Below are positions 59,691 to 64,000 of a stretch of 64,000 nt of DNA, piece after piece; positions within the stretch are counted from its first letter, which is position 1, and each line of letters opens with the position of its first letter. The notes beneath the pieces were generated by a model that saw nothing but the letters and a program-made list of their open reading frames with translations, was not told where the DNA came from and ran no database searches. Position numbers and translations under genes: made by a program. Where the stretch lies: the NCBI GenBank assembly GCA_014549065.1, contig JACDOX010000167.1, positions 310,001-374,000 of the forward strand. Reading direction: 5' to 3'. Source of the stretch: Cardinalis cardinalis (Eukaryota; Chordata; Aves; Passeriformes; Cardinalidae).

Positions 59691-62539
59691 TAAAATGTGG
59701 AAATTTTAAAGATTTGATATTTGTTCTCTGAAGTTTGGGTCTGTTGAAGATATGATTTCTTCATTTAAAGATTTAAAGTANTGAAATCTTATGTCCCTGA
59801 TGTCTTACATTTTTCAGGAGTCTGATTTATTCACTCTTCTAACCTTTTTATGGGCTTCTTTCTGTACTGTCTCCCATTTGAGGCTTCAAAGTTCATTTGC
59901 AAAACATCTATATCCTCCCCCATGGTCTGACAGTCTTTGAAAAACCTCCCTAGTGGAATCACTGTTAGAAATTTAAGCCATCATACATCCGGTTTATTGA
60001 GATAACCAATTGTGGTCAATTAAACATAATTACCCTGAAAATAACACTTTAGAATCTGTTTTCCAAATACTGAATATCGCTTACCACATATTCAGGGAGA
60101 GAAAGGACCTATTACACTATCAACTCTGTNAATAAATATAACCTAGTAACCATAATACATCAAGTGTATAATATGAAAGATGAATTTAATTTGGAGACTT
60201 AATTACTGATTTGTAATATAACTTCTGTGAGCTTTGCCTGGTTTTTCTGAGCCTTAACCTTTTAACACATGTAATTTTCAATNAACTCACAATATTAACT
60301 TTTGGTATAGCATTTTGTTATGCATGAGGTAGTAAAAAGCTCCATTGGCGTGTTTGGGAAAAAAAATGTATTAACAAATTTTCTAGAGCCTGGGGATCAA
60401 AGGAGCTGCTGAGACATCCTGTTGTGTCTCCAGTGCATTGCAGGCCATTAAATTTCACCCACCTACCTCTGTGTAGACAAGTTAGTTTGATTNGTGCATT
60501 TTTATCCACAGGAGGCGAAACATTTGTGTACCGTACAGCCTTATCTGTTCAATAAAACTAGTCTGACCCCTTTCCTTTCTTAGCTTTGTCTCTGGAAATG
60601 GCTGCACCTAANTTATTGTGAGAATTCTTTTCTTAGCATTTGGACAGCAGAATTCAAGGATAGACAGGTTAGCTCTCTTTGTCATCANTGTCAAGGGGAT
60701 GGTCTTGTGATGAAAATCTGCCAAAAGATTTTCTAACNGTCCGTATCGAGACACCCCTTGTCTCACTAGGAGAAGACAATCTTCAGGTATTGAGGACAGG
60801 CAAAACAGTTTTAAACATTCTTTCTTAAAAGGATCAGTGTTTGCTTTATTTTAAATATTAGTTTCCCCACACACAGATGTTGTTATGCCTGTGTCCTATC
60901 ATGTAAACACTACATGCTTTTATTTTGCATTCCCTCCATATACTAAGGTTACATCTTCACCATGGCTTGACTTTTCTGTAGCAAAAGTTCTGGAATCAAT
61001 TCTATTTCTCACACTCTAGTCTAAGTAGCAAAAAACTTGTCAGGCCTGACGCTATAGTGAAGGTCAGGTCAGCTATTTGTCAGGTCCTGACCATCTTCAC
61101 CATCATATCTTCTCAAGAGCAGTGGGGTGAGCCCTGGCTTCCCACAGAGCCCCTGTATTGCTGGCTATGTTATTGTGCTTGGGTATCAGCTCCCTATCTC
61201 TTACCTGCAACCAACCCTGACACATGACCTGTTTCCCTGATAATCCAATGCTTAGGTCAATAAATAGCAAAGCAAAATCTGGATAAAACACAAGCCAGTG
61301 TTACTTAACTGTAATGTATTTACTCCTGCCAGATACTTAACTATTTTTCCATTTCACTTTGTATTTTAAAGGGCTTGGTTTCCTTCTGTTTACTTTATAT
61401 TTCATAGTTGAAACCTTGATATGGGGTACAAAGCAGATTTATTAATCTGAGTGCTTTGACTTGTATCTGAGAGGTAACAGTAGTAAGACTAAAGGTCCAG
61501 CCTTCATTTTACTCTTTACATTAGAACTTTGAGGATGAGGTTTGGTAACTTGGGTAGATTTACAAAAAATAATGATTTCATTTTTTTTTTATTTTACAAT
61601 AGCTCAGATTTGTATGTCACTTTCTTCAGAAGAATTCCAGAGAGTCCATGTAAGGGAAAANGAAATTAATTGATTAGTTTGGCCTCCATAGTGCTCTGTA
61701 AGTGAATCAGGGCTGATGAATGCCAGGAGGCATAAGATCTATTTAGGGCTTGTGTAGGCAGATGCATTAGTTTAAGGGAGAGTTTGGTATGCTACGGATT
61801 TGTTCTGGTTGCCTCCCAAGAAAAGGCTCTGGATCCAGTGACCTTGAGAGGTTTCTCCATTTTCTCTGTTTGTCAGATGCAACCGTGCTTGTGAAATCAG
61901 CCACACAGATAAGAAATGCCNTTGGGTCTGTAAGGTTTATTTATCAGTGAATGCATACTTTCCTGTGGTGAATAAGATATTAAAGCTCAAAAGTTTTTAA
62001 ATCCTTGTTAAGAAGATAGAACTATTGTTAATCTGTCATGACTACAGGAGTGCAGCCTCTGTAGTGAAGCGTTGCTGTTGAAAAACTCGATCATATAAAT
62101 AATTTGTACAGAATTCTGTTATGATTTTTTAAAAGGTTATTGTTGCAGGCTTAGATACGACTGGGTGATTTGCATTGTTCAATTATATTCAGAGTCTTTC
62201 AAGCTAAGGATGTACTTCAGTGGTGAATCCCCCTGTGTGGTGGCTGCAATTTGGCAAGTGGTTCTCTGGGAGTAGGATGGGGATTTCAGGAGTCTTCTTG
62301 GAAGAATTACGTGGAAACAGGTCCTGCAGGGAAGATGAGTCTGAGAGAGTCGGTTAATATTCAAAGATCACTTCTTCTCAGGCTTAAGAACAATGTGCCC
62401 TGATGAGCAAGAAATCAGGCAAAGCAGATGAGAGAGAGGCCCTGTGTGGATCATTAAAGATCTCCTGTCATTAATCAGGCATAAGAAGGAAACACACAGG
62501 AGATGGAAGTGGGGATAGGCCACTTGGACTGAACATAGA

Positions 62540-63300
62540 AATGTTAACAGAACAAGGGAAATGAGACAAGGAGGGTCAAAGCCAATCTGGAATTAATTTT
62601 AGCCAAGGATGTCAAGAACAAGAAGGTCTTCTTCAAATACATCAATAACAAAAGGAAAACAAAGGATAATGTGGCCCTGTTACTTAATGGAGGGGGGAAG
62701 TTAGTAAGAGAGAATTCAGGCAAGGCAGAGTTACTGAACACCTTCTTGCATTGGTCTTCATTGGTTAGAACAGCCCTCAGGGATCTCTGANCCAAAAAAA
62801 TCAGTGTAAAGGAATGCTGGAAGCAAGACTTTCCTTTGATCATGTTAGAGAACACTTAGGCGACCTTGACATGCACAAGTCCCTGGGCCCTGATGGAATG
62901 CATCAACAGCCACTGAGGGAACTGTGGGACACCGTCATGATGCTGCTCACCATCATCTTTGACAGGTCATGGCAATCAGGAAAGGTGCCTGGGGATTGGA
63001 AGAAAGTGTCTCCCGAGTTTTCAGAAGGGGTAAGAAGGAGGAGCCAGGGAACCATCAGCCAGTCAGCCTCACCTCAGTCCCTGGAAAGATGGTGGAGCTC
63101 TTTATTCTGGAGGCCATCTCTTACCACGTGGGTGACAAGAAGGTGATCACNAGTGGTCAGCATGGATTCACAAAGGATAAATAATGCTTGATCAACCTGA
63201 TTGCCTTCTGTGATTGAAATAGCTACCTGAACAGATGAGCGAAGAGCAGTGAATATTGTCTGCCTCGACTTCAGCAAGACTTTTGTCAGTAACGCTCCGG
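62540..63300 (+). pseudogene. CR1 LINE ORF2 (reverse transcriptase) remnant
   Basis: A sense-oriented internal CR1 segment. In broken frames it encodes RT-type landmarks: HKSLGPDGMH (normally 'KSMGPDGMHPRVLREL'), a following REL helix, a SWQSGKVPGDWKK segment, 'NHQPVSLTSVPGKMVE' and 'QHGFTKDK' (RT domains 1-3 of jockey/CR1-type LINEs). Frameshifts near 63010-63030 and stops at about 63181 show it is dead. It lacks the terminal 3' part. Confidence 0.92.
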
Positions 63301-64000
63301 TGTCATGTTATAGCGCAGGAAATAGTCAATAAGAATGCATTTAATAAAGCATGCAAAATATCCCCTGTGCATCTTCTCTATATGCCTTGATCTGCCCCTT
63401 GCTAAACTGGACACATTAGCTACCCTTAAAAGCAAGACTATGTATGTAAATAGCTTTTGTTACAAACCACTATAGGCAAAATATCTCTATATTTTTATGT
63501 AGTAACCTTTACAAATAATTAACTACTAGTTGTTTCTTTTCATAGATGCCCTTAAAACAGTCACTGGGACAGAAATTAAAGACACAGGTAGTGATGGAAT
63601 GCTTATCTTCTTGTCTATGATAAAAATAATATATTTAAGATTGTTTTGCAAGGGACATAAGGATTTATGATGTCTTCAGCAGAGTTATTTAACATATGAA
63701 AGTAAGAANACAGGAAGAACTAAAAGTGGAAAAAGTAATACTGAAAAGCATTGGGAGTTGGTCTCTCAGGGAGTAGGTAAATTTTGTTCGGTAGCTAGGA
63801 AATTTTTCCCTGAGTGTGGCATGGTATTGCCAGGTCTGATCATTCAGAGATGACAAGGCATTATGAGATTACCCCTTAATTGAAAGAATTTATTTCTTTT
63901 TATTTGCCCTTTATAACTTCAGGGTGGAATTTGTTTGTTTTAAAGCCTTCCTTTATTGCCATGAGGGCTAGCAGTGCTTTGGTCTGAAACAAAGCAGAAG

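Larger units (their letters stand above)
51739..64000 (+). other. DNAI1: DNAI1 intron 12 (more than 12.2 kb, runs off the window)
   Basis: No sequence resembling the next WD40 exons was found in any frame. Contents are a long hairpin (53147-53213), CR1 copies (55011-55515, 56158-57215, 59341-59690, 62540-63300) and a small tandem duplication (58486-58527). The stretches 51.8-53.1, 53.3-55.0, 57.3-59.3 and 59.7-62.5 kb show nothing I can name. Confidence 0.75.

Noticed and set aside
63545..63590. Exon-like segment with CATAG acceptor and GTAGTG donor near the window end
   Set aside because: In the phase required after exon 12 it encodes YALKTVTGTEIKDT-like residues, unlike the conserved WD40 continuation of DNAI1; the splice sites are weak.

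Overview
The window is bird genomic DNA, most likely from a songbird. CR1 LINE fragments with the avian octamer-type 3' end occur throughout, two solo LTRs belong to an ERVL-like family that I know from passerines, and there are single unresolved bases (N) every few hundred positions. Almost all of the 64 kb is non-coding. It is organised around one CpG-rich bidirectional promoter at about 16.7-18.3 kb, and the only real coding sequence is a set of short exons from two divergent genes.

Left of the promoter, on the minus strand, lies the first coding exon of FAM219A (17133-17192). Positions 1-17132 are its first intron. That intron holds three CR1 fragments, a solo LTR, a duplicated block of about 90 bp, and otherwise unremarkable sequence. 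Right of the promoter, on the plus strand, lies DNAI1 (dynein axonemal intermediate chain 1), a subunit of the outer dynein arm of motile cilia. Twelve exons can be assembled (17928-51738). They give 1114 nt of continuous open frame with matching splice phases: the first 371 residues, covering the N-terminal dimerisation/light-chain region and the start of the first WD repeat. The remaining WD40 exons lie beyond the window or were not recognised. FAM219A and DNAI1 are also head to head in human 9p13.3, and that region corresponds to the avian Z chromosome, so Z linkage is a reasonable inference.

The promoter is the most interesting part. Five copies of a TGAATATTCAT palindrome sit 73-80 bp apart (17390-17706), most of them flanked by GC boxes in mirrored orientation. 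They are followed by a near-perfect RFX X-box, a short upstream ORF with a good Kozak context that ends 9 nt before the DNAI1 ATG, and three perfect CRE palindromes within the first 250 bp of intron 1.

The introns carry CR1 copies in both orientations (including a decayed reverse-transcriptase ORF at 62.5-63.3 kb), a second solo LTR, a possible third LTR of unknown family, a compound GATA/GT microsatellite, and two striking hairpins. I see no tRNA, rRNA, CRISPR or microbial features. I found no convincing novel multi-gene system. The regulatory array is the best candidate for something undescribed.
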